NCBI GenBank assembly: GCA_001298545.1
Contig: LJCX01000029.1
Coordinates: forward strand, 62,001-126,000
Source of the DNA: Actinobacteria bacterium OV320
GTDB lineage: Bacteria; Actinomycetota; Actinomycetes; Streptomycetales; Streptomycetaceae
Direction: 5' to 3'
Length of the DNA stretch: 64,000 bases
The notes under the pieces are model-generated. The model was not told where the DNA came from, made no database searches, and saw only the letters and a program-made list of their open reading frames with translations. Below, in pieces: positions 42,954-52,009 of this stretch; position 1 is the stretch's first letter, and each line of letters opens with the position of its first letter. A program made the translations under genes and the position numbers.

Positions 42954-45704
42954 ATGACGGGGGTCGCGGAGGGCGGCGGCCAGGGCCCGGAGGCGGGCCG
43001 GCCGTTGCTGCTCGGGGTACGTCACCACGGGCCGGGATCGGCGCGGGCGGTACGGGCGGCGCTGGACGCCGCCCGGCCCCGGACCGTACTGGTCGAGGGG
43101 CCGCCCGAGGCCGACGCGCTGATCCCGCTGGCCGCGGACGAGGACATGCGGCCGCCGGTCGCGCTGCTCGCCCACGCCGTCGACGAACCCGGCCGTTCGG
43201 CCTTCTGGCCACTGGCCGAGTTCTCCCCGGAATGGGTCGCCCTCCGCTGGGCCCTGGAGCACGGCGTCCCCGCCCGCTTCATCGACCTCCCGGCCACCCA
43301 CACCCTGGCCTGGGAGGCCTGGGAGAAGGAGGGGCATGAGGAGGGACTGGAGAAGGGACCGCGACCAGAGGGACAGCATCAGGGCGGGGGCGAGGCCGGC
43401 AGCGAGAACAGGAACGGGAACGGGGGTGCGAGCGGGGATGACGACGCGCCTGGTGCCTGGGAGGGGGTGCGGGGGGACCCGCTCGGGCGGCTCGCCGCGG
43501 TCGCCGGATACGACGATCCCGAGCGGTGGTGGGAGGACGTCGTCGAGCACCGGTCGACGGGGGCGAAGGACCCGTTCGCGCCGTTCGCCGCGATCGAGGA
43601 GGCCATGGGGGCGCTGAGGGAAGCGTGCGCAACCGAAGCAGGGGAGCACGGCGACGGCCGGGATCTCGTGCGGGAGGCGTACATGCGCATCCAAATGCGG
43701 GCGGCGCAGAGGGAGTTCGGGCCGGACGGGGTGGCGGTGGTGTGCGGGGCGTGGCATGTGCCCGCGCTGCGGCGGAAGGTCGCCGTCGCCGCCGACCGGG
43801 CGCTGGTCAAGGGGTTGCCCAAGGTCAAGGCCGACCTGACCTGGGTGCCGTGGACCCACCGCAGACTGGCCCGGGCCGGGGGCTACGGGGCGGGCATCGA
43901 CTCGCCGGGCTGGTACGCCCACCTGTTCGGTGCGCCGGACCGGCCGGTCGAGCGCTGGCTGACGAAGGTGGCGGTCCTGCTCCGTGCGGAGGACCGGATG
44001 GTGTCCTCGGCGCATGTCATCGAGGCGGTCCGGCTGGCCGAGACGCTCGCCGCCCTGCGCGGCCGGCCGCTGCCCGGCCTGAGCGAGACGTCCGACGCCG
44101 TGCGCGCGGTGCTGTGCGAGGGCTCGGACGTTCCGTTGGCGCTGGTGCGCGACCGGCTGGTGGTCGGGGACGTCCTGGGGGAGGTGCCGGCCGGTGCGCC
44201 CGCCGTGCCGTTGCAGCGCGACCTCGACCGGCTTCAGCGCAGGCTGCGGCTCAAACCGGAGGCGGACGCACGCGAGTTGGCGCTCGATCTGCGCAAGGAC
44301 AACGACGCCGAGCGCAGCAGGCTCCTGCACCGGCTGCGGCTGCTGCGCATCGAGTGGGGCGATCCGACCGCCTCGCCCGGCAGCACGGGAACCTTCCGTG
44401 AGGCGTGGCGGCTGCGGTGGGAGCCGGAGCTGTCGGTGCGGACCGCCGAGGCCGGGGTGTGGGGGACGACCGTGCTCGCCGCGGCGACCGCCAAGGCGGA
44501 AGCGGACGCGGTCGCCGCGCGGGGCCTCGCCGAGGTGACCGGGCTCGCCGAGCGCTGTCTCCTGGCCGGTCTGCCGGACGCGCTCCCGACGGTGATGCGG
44601 GTCCTCGCCGACCGGGCGGCACTCGACACGGACGTCGGCCATCTGGCCCAGGCCCTGCCCGCGCTGGTGCGTTCGCTGCGCTACGGCGACGTACGGGGCA
44701 CCGACACCCGTGCACTGGCGGAGGTGGCCGCCGGCCTCGCCGAACGGGTCTTCGTCGGCCTCCCCCCGGCCTGCGCCTCGCTGGACGCCGACGCGGCGGA
44801 CGAGATGCGGCGCCATGTGGACGCGGTGCACGCAGCGGTGGGGATGCTGGAGGAGACGTCGACGACCCCGGGGCGGGCCGACGCACCGGCCGGGACGGCG
44901 GCCGAGACTGCGGGGGGCCGCCCCGGAGCGGTGGAGAGGGACGGGGGCGGGGGGCGGCCGGGTGTCTTCACGGGGGGCGACCCGGACCTCGGCGGTCAGT
45001 CCCGCCCGGCTCGCGGGGGTCTGCCCGGGGCGGTGGAGACGGACAGGGGCAGGGGGCGGCCAGGTGCCTCCACAGGGGGCAACGAGGACCTCGGCGGTGA
45101 GTTCCGGGCGGCTCGTGGGGGTCTGCGGGAGCGGTGGCGGGGGGTGCTGCGGGTGCTGTCCGGGCGGGACACCGTGCCCGGGGTGATCCGGGGGCGGACC
45201 GTGCGGCTGCTTCTGGACGAGGGGGAGTTGGACCAAGGCGAGGCCGCGCGGCTGATGGGACTCGCCCTGTCACCGGGGACACCGCCGTCGGACGCGGCCG
45301 CCTGGATCGAGGGCTTCGTCGGAGGCGGCTCCGGGGGCGGACTGCTCCTCATGCACGACGAACGGCTGCTCGGCCTGGTCGACGGATGGCTCACGGCGGT
45401 GCCGGCGGACGCGTTCACGGACGTACTGCCGTTGCTGCGGCGGACGTTCTCGGCGTACGAACCGGGGGTGCGCAGAACGCTCGGCGAGCTGGTCCGGCGC
45501 GGCCCGGGGCAGCGGGGAGGCGGGCCGGGCACGGACTCCGGGACACCCGGATTCGCGGCCGGACTCGACGAGGGACGCGCGGACGCCGTACTGCCGGTGG
45601 TGCGGCTGCTGCTGGGGCCGGCACCGGGACCAGGGCCGGGGCCAGGGCCGGGATCGGATCCTGGCCCGGCCGACGACGACGAGCTTGCGGGGGTGGGCAC
45701 ATGA
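42954..45704 (+). CDS. DUF5682 family protein of the MoxR/VWA island
   Basis: 916-aa soluble protein. The N-terminal domain begins LLLGVRHHGPGSARAVRAAL and continues TVLVEGPPEADAL, FWPLAEFSPEWVALRWAL and VVCGAWHVPALRR, the DUF5682 wording. The conserved HHGPGS and late AWHVPAL histidines suggest a metal or catalytic pocket of an EreA/TraB-like fold, though this is inferred. The middle is helical; a Gly/Pro/Arg-rich low-complexity insert with duplicated wording lies at about 640-720; a C-terminal helical domain ends with a Gly-Pro repeat (PAPGPGPGPGPGSDPGPADD). The stop overlaps the VWA start (ATGA). The role is unknown beyond this association. Confidence 0.85.
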   Translation: MTGVAEGGGQGPEAGRPLLLGVRHHGPGSARAVRAALDAARPRTVLVEGPPEADALIPLAADEDMRPPVALLAHAVDEPGRSAFWPLAEFSPEWVALRWALEHGVPARFIDLPATHTLAWEAWEKEGHEEGLEKGPRPEGQHQGGGEAGSENRNGNGGASGDDDAPGAWEGVRGDPLGRLAAVAGYDDPERWWEDVVEHRSTGAKDPFAPFAAIEEAMGALREACATEAGEHGDGRDLVREAYMRIQMRAAQREFGPDGVAVVCGAWHVPALRRKVAVAADRALVKGLPKVKADLTWVPWTHRRLARAGGYGAGIDSPGWYAHLFGAPDRPVERWLTKVAVLLRAEDRMVSSAHVIEAVRLAETLAALRGRPLPGLSETSDAVRAVLCEGSDVPLALVRDRLVVGDVLGEVPAGAPAVPLQRDLDRLQRRLRLKPEADARELALDLRKDNDAERSRLLHRLRLLRIEWGDPTASPGSTGTFREAWRLRWEPELSVRTAEAGVWGTTVLAAATAKAEADAVAARGLAEVTGLAERCLLAGLPDALPTVMRVLADRAALDTDVGHLAQALPALVRSLRYGDVRGTDTRALAEVAAGLAERVFVGLPPACASLDADAADEMRRHVDAVHAAVGMLEETSTTPGRADAPAGTAAETAGGRPGAVERDGGGGRPGVFTGGDPDLGGQSRPARGGLPGAVETDRGRGRPGASTGGNEDLGGEFRAARGGLRERWRGVLRVLSGRDTVPGVIRGRTVRLLLDEGELDQGEAARLMGLALSPGTPPSDAAAWIEGFVGGGSGGGLLLMHDERLLGLVDGWLTAVPADAFTDVLPLLRRTFSAYEPGVRRTLGELVRRGPGQRGGGPGTDSGTPGFAAGLDEGRADAVLPVVRLLLGPAPGPGPGPGPGSDPGPADDDELAGVGT
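44880..45120. repeat. Internal imperfect repeat inside the DUF5682 gene
   Basis: Blocks built on GGGGGTCTGCCCGGGGCGGTGG-like and ACGGGGGCGGGGGGCGGCCG-like wording recur at about 44925-44985 and 45015-45075, with the flanking CGGACCTCGGCGGT / AGGACCTCGGCGGT phrase. They encode a Gly/Arg-rich disordered insert and are probably slippage-prone. Confidence 0.5.
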
Positions 45705-46873
45705 CGACGACCGACGCGGCGACGACCGAGGCCGGACAGGAGCGGCTGCGGCGCTGGCGGCTGGTGCTCGGGGGCGACACGGCCGACGGCACCGGCCACG
45801 CGCTCTCCGGGCGGGACGCCGAGATGGACGGGGCGCTCACCGCGCTCTACGGGAAGGAGAGCGGGGCGCGGACGGGGCGGGACCGTTCGGCGGGGCTCGG
45901 GGCCTCGGCGCCGTCGGTGGCCCGCTGGCTCGGGGACATCCGCACGTACTTCCCCTCCTCCGTCGTACAGGTCATGCAGCGCGACGCCATCGACCGGCTG
46001 GGGCTGTCCGCGCTGCTGCTGGAACCGGAGATGCTGGAGGCGGTGGAGGCCGACGTGCACCTCGTGGGCACGCTGCTCTCGCTGAACAAGGCGATGCCGG
46101 AGACGACGAAGGAGACGGCACGGGCCGTGGTCCGCAAGGTCGTCGAGGACCTGGAGAAGCGGCTCGCCACCCGCACCCGGGCCGCGCTCACCGGCGCCCT
46201 CGACCGCGGCACGCGCGTCCACCGCCCGCGCCATCACGACATCGACTGGAACCGCACGATCGCCGTCAACCTCAAGCACTACCTGCCCGAGTACGGGACG
46301 GTCGTGCCGGAGCGGCTCGTCGGGTACGGGCGGGCGTCGCGCTCCGTGAAGAAGGAGGTGATCCTCTGCATCGACCAGTCGGGTTCGATGGCGTCGTCGG
46401 TGGTGTACGCGTCGGTCTTCGGGGCGGTACTGGCGTCGATGCGGTCGATCAGCACCCGGCTCGTCGTCTTCGACACCGCGGTCGCCGATCTCACCGACCT
46501 GCTCGACGACCCGGTGGACGTCCTGTTCGGCACCCGGCTCGGCGGCGGTACGGACATCAACCGGGCGCTCGCGTACTGCCAGGCGCAGATCACCCGGCCC
46601 GCCGAGACGGTGGTGGTGCTCATCAGCGACCTGTACGAGGGAGGCATACGGGACGAGATGCTCAAGCGCGTCGCGGCGATGAAGGCGTCCGGCGTGCAGT
46701 TCGTCGCGCTGCTCGCGCTGTCGGACGAAGGGACGCCCGCGTACGACCGGGAGCATGCGGCGGCACTCGCGGCGCTGGGGGCACCGGCGTTCGCCTGCAC
46801 ACCCGATCTGTTCCCGGACGTCATGGCGGCGGCGATCGAGAAGCGCCCGCTGCCTGTGCCGGACACCGCCTGA
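45701..46873 (+). CDS. VWA-domain protein, partner of MoxR
   Basis: 390-aa protein. The helical N-terminal half (RWLGDIRTYFPSSVVQVMQR, LLEPEMLEAVEADVHLVGTL) is followed by a von Willebrand A domain from about 215. Its metal-ion site is complete: DQSGS with Asp225, Ser227 and Ser229, the Thr of GGTDI, and a final Asp in VVLISDLYEGG. VWA proteins with MoxR partners assemble or activate client complexes; here the SWIM, DUF5682 and DUF5691 proteins are the obvious partners. ATG 45701 is translationally coupled to DUF5682. Last gene of the rightward half-operon. Confidence 0.92.
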   Translation: MTTTDAATTEAGQERLRRWRLVLGGDTADGTGHALSGRDAEMDGALTALYGKESGARTGRDRSAGLGASAPSVARWLGDIRTYFPSSVVQVMQRDAIDRLGLSALLLEPEMLEAVEADVHLVGTLLSLNKAMPETTKETARAVVRKVVEDLEKRLATRTRAALTGALDRGTRVHRPRHHDIDWNRTIAVNLKHYLPEYGTVVPERLVGYGRASRSVKKEVILCIDQSGSMASSVVYASVFGAVLASMRSISTRLVVFDTAVADLTDLLDDPVDVLFGTRLGGGTDINRALAYCQAQITRPAETVVVLISDLYEGGIRDEMLKRVAAMKASGVQFVALLALSDEGTPAYDREHAAALAALGAPAFACTPDLFPDVMAAAIEKRPLPVPDTA

Positions 46874-46939
46874 CGCAACGCGGGGAGCACATGCAAGGAT
46901 CTGGGGCACGTAGTCGCCGCACGGGAGGAACTTCCCCCC

Positions 46940-47986
46940 TTGACCTGGCTCACCACCCCGCTTGGTGCCGCTCTGCGGATCCTGCGCGTCCTGCGCGGCG
47001 CGGCCGGGCGGCGCGTGGTGCAACTGGCGCTCCTGGTGGGCGGGTTGTTCGCGCTCGGGTTTCTCTGCGGGGAACAGGCGCACGCGGCGGAGGGCCTGAC
47101 GGCACCGGCCCTGTCGGCACCGGCACGGTCCGCACCGGCCCTGGCCGCACCGGGCCTCTCGACTCCGGGCCTCTCGACTCCGGGCCTCTCGGCTCCGGGC
47201 CTGCCGCCGGTTCTGTCCGTGCCGGCCGCGGTGACCGACCGGGTCGAGGGCCCGAGTTCGGTTCCGGCGGTCGGTGATGTCGTGGTGGCGGCCGTGGGTG
47301 AACAGCGTGAGCAGCGTCAGCGGCTCTCGGCGCAGGTGTCGCCGCCGCCGGTCTCGCCGTTGCCGAGGCAGCCGATCGAGCAGGCCTTTTCCGAGCTTCC
47401 TGAGCTTCCCGACTTCCCCGAGTTCCCCGAGCTTGCGGCTCTTCCCAGGCTCCCTGAGGTCTCCGGCCTGACCGACCTCCCGAGTCTGCCCGCCCTCCCA
47501 GCCTTCCCAGCGCTCCCAGCCCTGCCCGCCCTTCCGGCTCTCCCCGTACTCCCCGCTGTCCCGGACCTTGCGGATCATCCGGCCCGTCCGGCCCTTCCGG
47601 CGGTTCCGGTGAGCGCGAAGGTGGCGGTGGCGGACACGGCGGTGGATGCGGGTACGGCGTCGTACGGCCCGGTGAAGACCGGCGTCGGCGGTTCGGTCGA
47701 CGTCGGTCACCGCCTCGCGTCCGCCCGCACCGGTCAGGCTCCCGTCAACGCTCCTGCTCCTGCTCACGCTCCCGGGCCGGTGCGCCGCGGGCCCGCCGGT
47801 GACCGTGACGGCGTGCTGGGCGGCGGTGTGTCGGTGTTCGACGGCGGCGCGCCCCGGCACGGCGACACCTACGCCGTCACGCCGCGTCACCTGATCCCGC
47901 TGCGGCTGGTGCCCGGCGGTACCGCGCGCTCCGAGCCGGCCGGTACCCGGGACGGGCACCGGAGCATCCCGGTCTTCCCCGGCTAG
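46940..47986 (+). CDS. Leu-Pro-repeat exported or anchored protein of unknown function
   Basis: 348-aa low-complexity protein. One N-terminal hydrophobic segment (VVQLALLVGGLFALGFLCG) acts as signal or anchor, probably cleaved near HAAEG. The rest is Ala/Pro/Leu-rich: SAPGLSTPGL repeats, then a long LPALPALPALP-type tract (about 150-215) and a Gly/Arg/Pro tail. TTG 46940 is used, with GGGAGGA upstream. No recognised fold; the composition suggests an extended wall- or membrane-spanning spacer. The repeat DNA is likely length-variable. Confidence 0.6.
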   Translation: MTWLTTPLGAALRILRVLRGAAGRRVVQLALLVGGLFALGFLCGEQAHAAEGLTAPALSAPARSAPALAAPGLSTPGLSTPGLSAPGLPPVLSVPAAVTDRVEGPSSVPAVGDVVVAAVGEQREQRQRLSAQVSPPPVSPLPRQPIEQAFSELPELPDFPEFPELAALPRLPEVSGLTDLPSLPALPAFPALPALPALPALPVLPAVPDLADHPARPALPAVPVSAKVAVADTAVDAGTASYGPVKTGVGGSVDVGHRLASARTGQAPVNAPAPAHAPGPVRRGPAGDRDGVLGGGVSVFDGGAPRHGDTYAVTPRHLIPLRLVPGGTARSEPAGTRDGHRSIPVFPG

Positions 47987-48561
47987 GGACAGGCGCCCCT
48001 CCCTCCCCGAGCCCACGAACCCCCGAGCCCCGAGCCCCGAGCCCCCGAGCATGCGGAGCCTCCGGCGTTCGGGGCTCCGCGCAGATCGCGCGCACCACGT
48101 TCCACGGCAGCGCGTCACGCGTCTGACCGGTTGACTCCGTGAGGCGGCAGGCCCCCGGACGGCCGAAAGCCACCGGTTCGTCCGACCGAAACCTCACGGG
48201 TGGGGTCGAGCGTTCCTCATTGGGGTGAGGATCGACCGACCTGGGCCCTCAAAGGGCTGTTCAGGGGGCCTCACCGGGTCAACCCCAACCCGGTGAGGCC
48301 CTTCCCCTCTCCTCCCGATCTCCTCACACCCGGCACCGGGTGCCAGTGATCCCGGCATCATGTGACAGGTATCACCGCTCAGGTGTGACCCTCGATTTAG
48401 GGGCCTCCTGCAAGCAGCGATAACCTGCGAGACGGACATGCCGCGCGCTCGGACACCGTGTGCGCCTCCCTTGTGACTGACAGACGGCGGACGTCACGTT
48501 GCCCTCGCGGCACGCCCACGCAGACAACGAACCGCGAGATCACTGATAGGGACGGAAGCGC
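47987..48561. other. Upstream region of sucC
   Basis: About 575 bp without a gene. It holds a strong terminator-like hairpin (48266-48301), and a candidate regulatory patch where GTGACAGGTATCAC (48362-48375) shows GTGA-N6-TCAC symmetry like CRP-family sites, with a second TGTGAC 23 bp after the first (48361 and 48384). GATAAC at 48419-48424 may be part of the sucC -10. There is no clear ORF. Confidence 0.5.
48266..48301 (+). terminator. Terminator-like hairpin upstream of sucC
   Basis: A 14-bp perfect stem GGGCCTCACCGGGT / ACCCGGTGAGGCCC with an 8-base loop, followed by TTCCCCTCTCCTCCC. It may end transcripts from the LP-repeat gene 280 bp upstream. Confidence 0.65.
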
Positions 48562-49740
48562 GTGGACCTGTTCGAGTACCAGGCGAGGGACCTCTTCGCC
48601 AAGCACGATGTACCGGTGCTGGCCGGTGAAGTCATCGACACGCCTGAGGCGGCCCGCGCAGCCACCGAGCGTCTCGGTGGCAAGTCCGTCGTCAAGGCCC
48701 AGGTGAAGGTCGGCGGGCGTGGCAAGGCCGGCGGCGTGAAGCTGGCCGCGACCGCCGACGAGGCGGTCGAGCACGCGACCAACATCCTCGGCATGGACAT
48801 CAAGGGCCACACGGTCCACAAGGTGATGATCGCCGAGACGGCCCCGGAGATCCTGGAGGAGTACTACGTCTCCTTCCTCCTGGACCGTGCCAACCGCACC
48901 TTCCTCTCCATCGCGTCCGTCGAGGGCGGCATGGAGATCGAGGAGGTGGCGGAGACCCGCCCCGAGGCCGTCGCCAAGACGCCGATCGACGCCAACGTGG
49001 GTGTGACCCCCGAGGTCGCGCGCCAGATCGTCGAGGCCGCGAACTTCCCGGCCGAGGTCGCCGACAAGGTCGCCAACGTCCTCGTGACGCTGTGGAAGAC
49101 CTTCATCGAGGAGGACGCCCTCCTCGTCGAGGTCAACCCGCTGGCGAAGGTCGCCTCCGGCGACGTCATCGCCCTCGACGGCAAGGTCTCGCTGGACGAG
49201 AACGCCGAGTTCCGTCAGCCGGGACACGAGGAGTTCGTCGACCACGCGTCGGCCAACCCGCTCGAGGCCGCCGCGAAGGCGAAGAACCTCAACTACGTCA
49301 AGCTCGACGGCGAGGTCGGCATCATCGGCAACGGCGCGGGTCTCGTCATGAGCACCCTGGACGTCGTCGCGTACGCCGGTGAGGCGCACGGTGGGGTCAA
49401 GCCCGCCAACTTCCTCGACATCGGTGGTGGCGCCTCCGCCGCCGTCATGGCGAACGGCCTGGAGATCATCCTCGGCGACCCGGACGTCAAGTCCGTCTTC
49501 GTCAACGTCTTCGGTGGCATCACCGCCTGTGACGAGGTCGCCAACGGCATCGTCCAGGCGCTTCAGCTGCTCGCGGACAAGGGTGAGGAAGTCACCAAGC
49601 CGCTGGTCGTGCGTCTCGACGGCAACAACGCCGAGCTGGGTCGCAAGATCCTCTCCGACGCCAACCACCCGCTGGTCCAGCGTGTGGACACCATGGACGG
49701 CGCGGCCGACAAGGCCGCCGAGCTCGCGGCTGCGAAGTAA
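48562..49740 (+). CDS. sucC: Succinyl-CoA synthetase beta subunit (ADP-forming)
   Basis: 392-aa beta subunit of succinate-CoA ligase, which makes succinate and ATP from succinyl-CoA in the TCA cycle. The N-terminal ATP-grasp domain opens MDLFEYQARDLFAKHDVPV, with KAQVKVGGRGKAGGVK (nucleotide site) and VEVNPLAKV (metal site). The C-terminal ligase domain has LDIGGGASA and NVFGGITACDEVA, the CoA-ligase wording. Length is normal. GTG 48562 follows GGACGGAAG. It is linked to sucD by a 21-bp gap. Confidence 0.98.
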   Translation: MDLFEYQARDLFAKHDVPVLAGEVIDTPEAARAATERLGGKSVVKAQVKVGGRGKAGGVKLAATADEAVEHATNILGMDIKGHTVHKVMIAETAPEILEEYYVSFLLDRANRTFLSIASVEGGMEIEEVAETRPEAVAKTPIDANVGVTPEVARQIVEAANFPAEVADKVANVLVTLWKTFIEEDALLVEVNPLAKVASGDVIALDGKVSLDENAEFRQPGHEEFVDHASANPLEAAAKAKNLNYVKLDGEVGIIGNGAGLVMSTLDVVAYAGEAHGGVKPANFLDIGGGASAAVMANGLEIILGDPDVKSVFVNVFGGITACDEVANGIVQALQLLADKGEEVTKPLVVRLDGNNAELGRKILSDANHPLVQRVDTMDGAADKAAELAAAK

Positions 49741-49761
49741 GGGAAGAGGGACAGAACAGCC

Positions 49762-50649
49762 ATGGCTATCTTCCTGAACAAGGACAGCAAGGTCATCGTC
49801 CAGGGCATGACCGGTGCCACGGGCATGAAGCACACCAAGCTCATGCTGGCGGACGGCACCAACATCGTCGGTGGCGTGAACCCCCGTAAGGCGGGTACGT
49901 CCGTCGACATCGACGGTACCGAGATCCCGGTCTTCGGCACGGTCGCCGAGGCGATCGAGAAGACGGGCGCCAACGTGTCCGTCCTCTTCGTGCCGCCGGC
50001 CTTCGCGAAGGCCGCCGTCGTCGAGGCGATCGACGCGGAGATCCCGCTGGCCGTCGTCATCACCGAGGGCATCGCCGTCCACGACTCGGCCGCGTTCTAC
50101 GCGTACGCCGTGTCGCAGGGCAACAAGACCCGGATCATCGGCCCGAACTGCCCCGGTCTCATCACCCCGGGCCAGTCGAACGCCGGCATCATCCCGGGCG
50201 ACATCACGAAGCCGGGCCGTATCGGTCTGGTCTCGAAGTCCGGCACGCTGACCTACCAGATGATGTACGAGCTGCGTGACATCGGCTTCTCGTCCGCCGT
50301 CGGCATCGGTGGCGACCCGATCATCGGTACGACGCACATCGACGCGCTCGCCGCGTTCGAGGCCGACCCCGACACCGACCTGATCGTCATGATCGGTGAG
50401 ATCGGCGGCGACGCCGAGGAGCGGGCCGCGGCCTTCATCAAGGACAACGTGAAGAAGCCGGTCGTCGGCTACGTCGCGGGCTTCACCGCGCCCGAGGGCA
50501 AGACCATGGGCCACGCCGGCGCCATCGTCTCCGGTTCCTCCGGCACCGCCCAGGCGAAGCAGGAGGCCCTCGAGGCCGCCGGCGTCAAGGTCGGCAAGAC
50601 GCCGACCGAGACGGCGAAGCTGGCCCGCGAGATCCTCGCGGCCGGCTGA
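49762..50649 (+). CDS. sucD: Succinyl-CoA synthetase alpha subunit
   Basis: 295-aa alpha subunit, partner of SucC. The CoA-binding Rossmann domain opens KVIVQGMTGATGMKHTKLML. The phosphohistidine loop is KTMGHAGAIVSGSSGTA with catalytic His251. The GPNCPGLITPGQ and GDPIIGTTHIDAL motifs are present. ATG 49762 has AGAGGGAC upstream. Complete and normal in length; co-transcribed with sucC and closed by a terminator at 50664. Confidence 0.98.
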   Translation: MAIFLNKDSKVIVQGMTGATGMKHTKLMLADGTNIVGGVNPRKAGTSVDIDGTEIPVFGTVAEAIEKTGANVSVLFVPPAFAKAAVVEAIDAEIPLAVVITEGIAVHDSAAFYAYAVSQGNKTRIIGPNCPGLITPGQSNAGIIPGDITKPGRIGLVSKSGTLTYQMMYELRDIGFSSAVGIGGDPIIGTTHIDALAAFEADPDTDLIVMIGEIGGDAEERAAAFIKDNVKKPVVGYVAGFTAPEGKTMGHAGAIVSGSSGTAQAKQEALEAAGVKVGKTPTETAKLAREILAAG

Positions 50650-50663
50650 GTCCAGGCCGGATA

Positions 50664-50703
50664 CCGGTGGGCCCGTTCCCCTTGTGGGGAGCGGGCCCAC
50701 CGG
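50664..50703. terminator. Terminator after sucCD
   Basis: An 18-bp near-perfect stem CCGGTGGGCCCGTTCCCC / GGGGAGCGGGCCCACCGG with a TTGT loop, located 15 bases after the sucD stop and before the convergent HTH gene. Confidence 0.85.
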
Positions 50704-50752
50704 CGTTTCCGGGGCGCGGCTGCCGGGCACGGGCCGGGCGGGCGGGCCGGGT

Positions 50753-51913
50753 TCATTCGGCGAGCGGGATCAGCCGTTGCGGGCCGTGCTGGATCCCGGA
50801 CCTCAGCTTGGCGCGCAGGTTCAGTTCCGCGTCCGAGAGCGTGCCGGGGGCGGATCGCGGGGGGACGCCCTGCACCGTCTCACCGGGGGGTACCGCGGGC
50901 TCGTAGCGGGTGGGGGCCGTCCGTACGGTCAGCGCGGTCGCGCTGATGATCGCGACCGTGAACGCGATCGCCGCCCTGGTCCAGAAGCGTGCTCGCTGTT
51001 CGCTGCCCGCCCGCACGGTGGTCGGCTCGGCCGCACGCAGCCGTTCGGCGGACGCCACCTCCGCCAGCCGCCGGTGCAGGGCCGAGGGGCTCGCCAGCTC
51101 GGGCAGCCGCGCGGCCACCGCCTCACGGGCGTGCAGCAGCCGGTTGGCCGCCGCGGGGGTGCTCGCCTCCGTCTCCGCCGCCGTCTCCGGGAGGTCGAGG
51201 CCGACACCGTCGTAGAGGAGGAGCGTGCGGCGGTAGGGCGTGGGGAGGGTCAGCAGGACGTCCAGCAGCGCGCGGTCGGCGGCGTCGGACGGGGGCGGCT
51301 CCGGGTGGCGGTAGCGGGGGCGGAACCGGTGCCAGGGCGAGAGCGCGTACTCGTACGCCGTCGCCCGCACCCAGCCGGCCGGGTCCCGGTCCACGGCCAC
51401 CTCGGGCCAGCGCTGCCAGGCCACTTGGAACGCCCGCTCGACCGATTCGCGCGCGAGTTCGCGGCGGCCGGAGAGCAGGTATGCCTGCCGTACGAGGGCG
51501 GGGGCGCAGAAGGCGTAGAGGGCGTCGAAGGCCTGAGCGGGCGTCAGGGTGGTCCCGGTGGGCCCGCCTCCAGGGGCTTCGGGGGCTGCAGGGGCTTCGG
51601 GGGCTGCTGGGATTTCTGGTACTTCCAGGGTTTCGGGGTGGTGACGGTCGTTGTTCAGGCACACCGTCACCCGGGGCGGGTGTGCTGCCTCCTGGGTGTT
51701 CGTCACCGTGTCCGCCCCGGTCAGCGATGCCAGCAGTTTCGCGTAGGCCTCCCGCCTGCGGCCGCGCGGCGTCGTGCGGCCGGACTCCCACGCGCGCACC
51801 GTCTCCCGGGCGACGCCCACCCGCTCGGCGACCTGATCATGTGTCAGCGAGGCCGCCTCGCGCAGGTGTCGGCGCAGCTTGGGCGGGGGGAGTGAGGTAG
51901 GGCTCTGTGTCAC
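50753..51913 (-). CDS. Membrane-anchored HTH protein with sigma-factor-like middle
   Basis: 386-aa protein with an unusual fusion. Residues about 10-65 are an XRE-type helix-turn-helix (LREAASLTHDQVAERVGVARETVRAWESGRTTP). Residues about 120-270 resemble region 2 and region 4 of ECF sigma factors (ARESVERAFQVAWQRWPEVA, DPAGWVRATAYEYA, LLTLPTPYRRTLLLYDG). A single membrane helix (AIAFTVAIISATALTV) near 315 is followed by about 55 outer residues. GTG 51913 is chosen with AAGGG upstream; the open frame beyond it is fortuitous. It probably regulates the divergent PerM-like gene or envelope genes from the membrane. An AT-rich segment just upstream (51930-51957) could be its own operator. Confidence 0.78.
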   Translation of the reverse strand: MTQSPTSLPPPKLRRHLREAASLTHDQVAERVGVARETVRAWESGRTTPRGRRREAYAKLLASLTGADTVTNTQEAAHPPRVTVCLNNDRHHPETLEVPEIPAAPEAPAAPEAPGGGPTGTTLTPAQAFDALYAFCAPALVRQAYLLSGRRELARESVERAFQVAWQRWPEVAVDRDPAGWVRATAYEYALSPWHRFRPRYRHPEPPPSDAADRALLDVLLTLPTPYRRTLLLYDGVGLDLPETAAETEASTPAAANRLLHAREAVAARLPELASPSALHRRLAEVASAERLRAAEPTTVRAGSEQRARFWTRAAIAFTVAIISATALTVRTAPTRYEPAVPPGETVQGVPPRSAPGTLSDAELNLRAKLRSGIQHGPQRLIPLAE

Positions 51914-52009
51914 AGGGGAACCCTTCGCACGAAAATGTACATAAACGTATATTGAGCGACACAACGGGACTTCGCCTGTTACGACGGGAAAGCGCGTGTC
52001 GTTGGGAGC

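Noticed and set aside
44996..48118. 1040-codon minus-strand frame
   Set aside because: It runs antisense through DUF5682, VWA and the LP-repeat gene and crosses several convincing plus-strand starts and stops; composition is that of a shadow frame.
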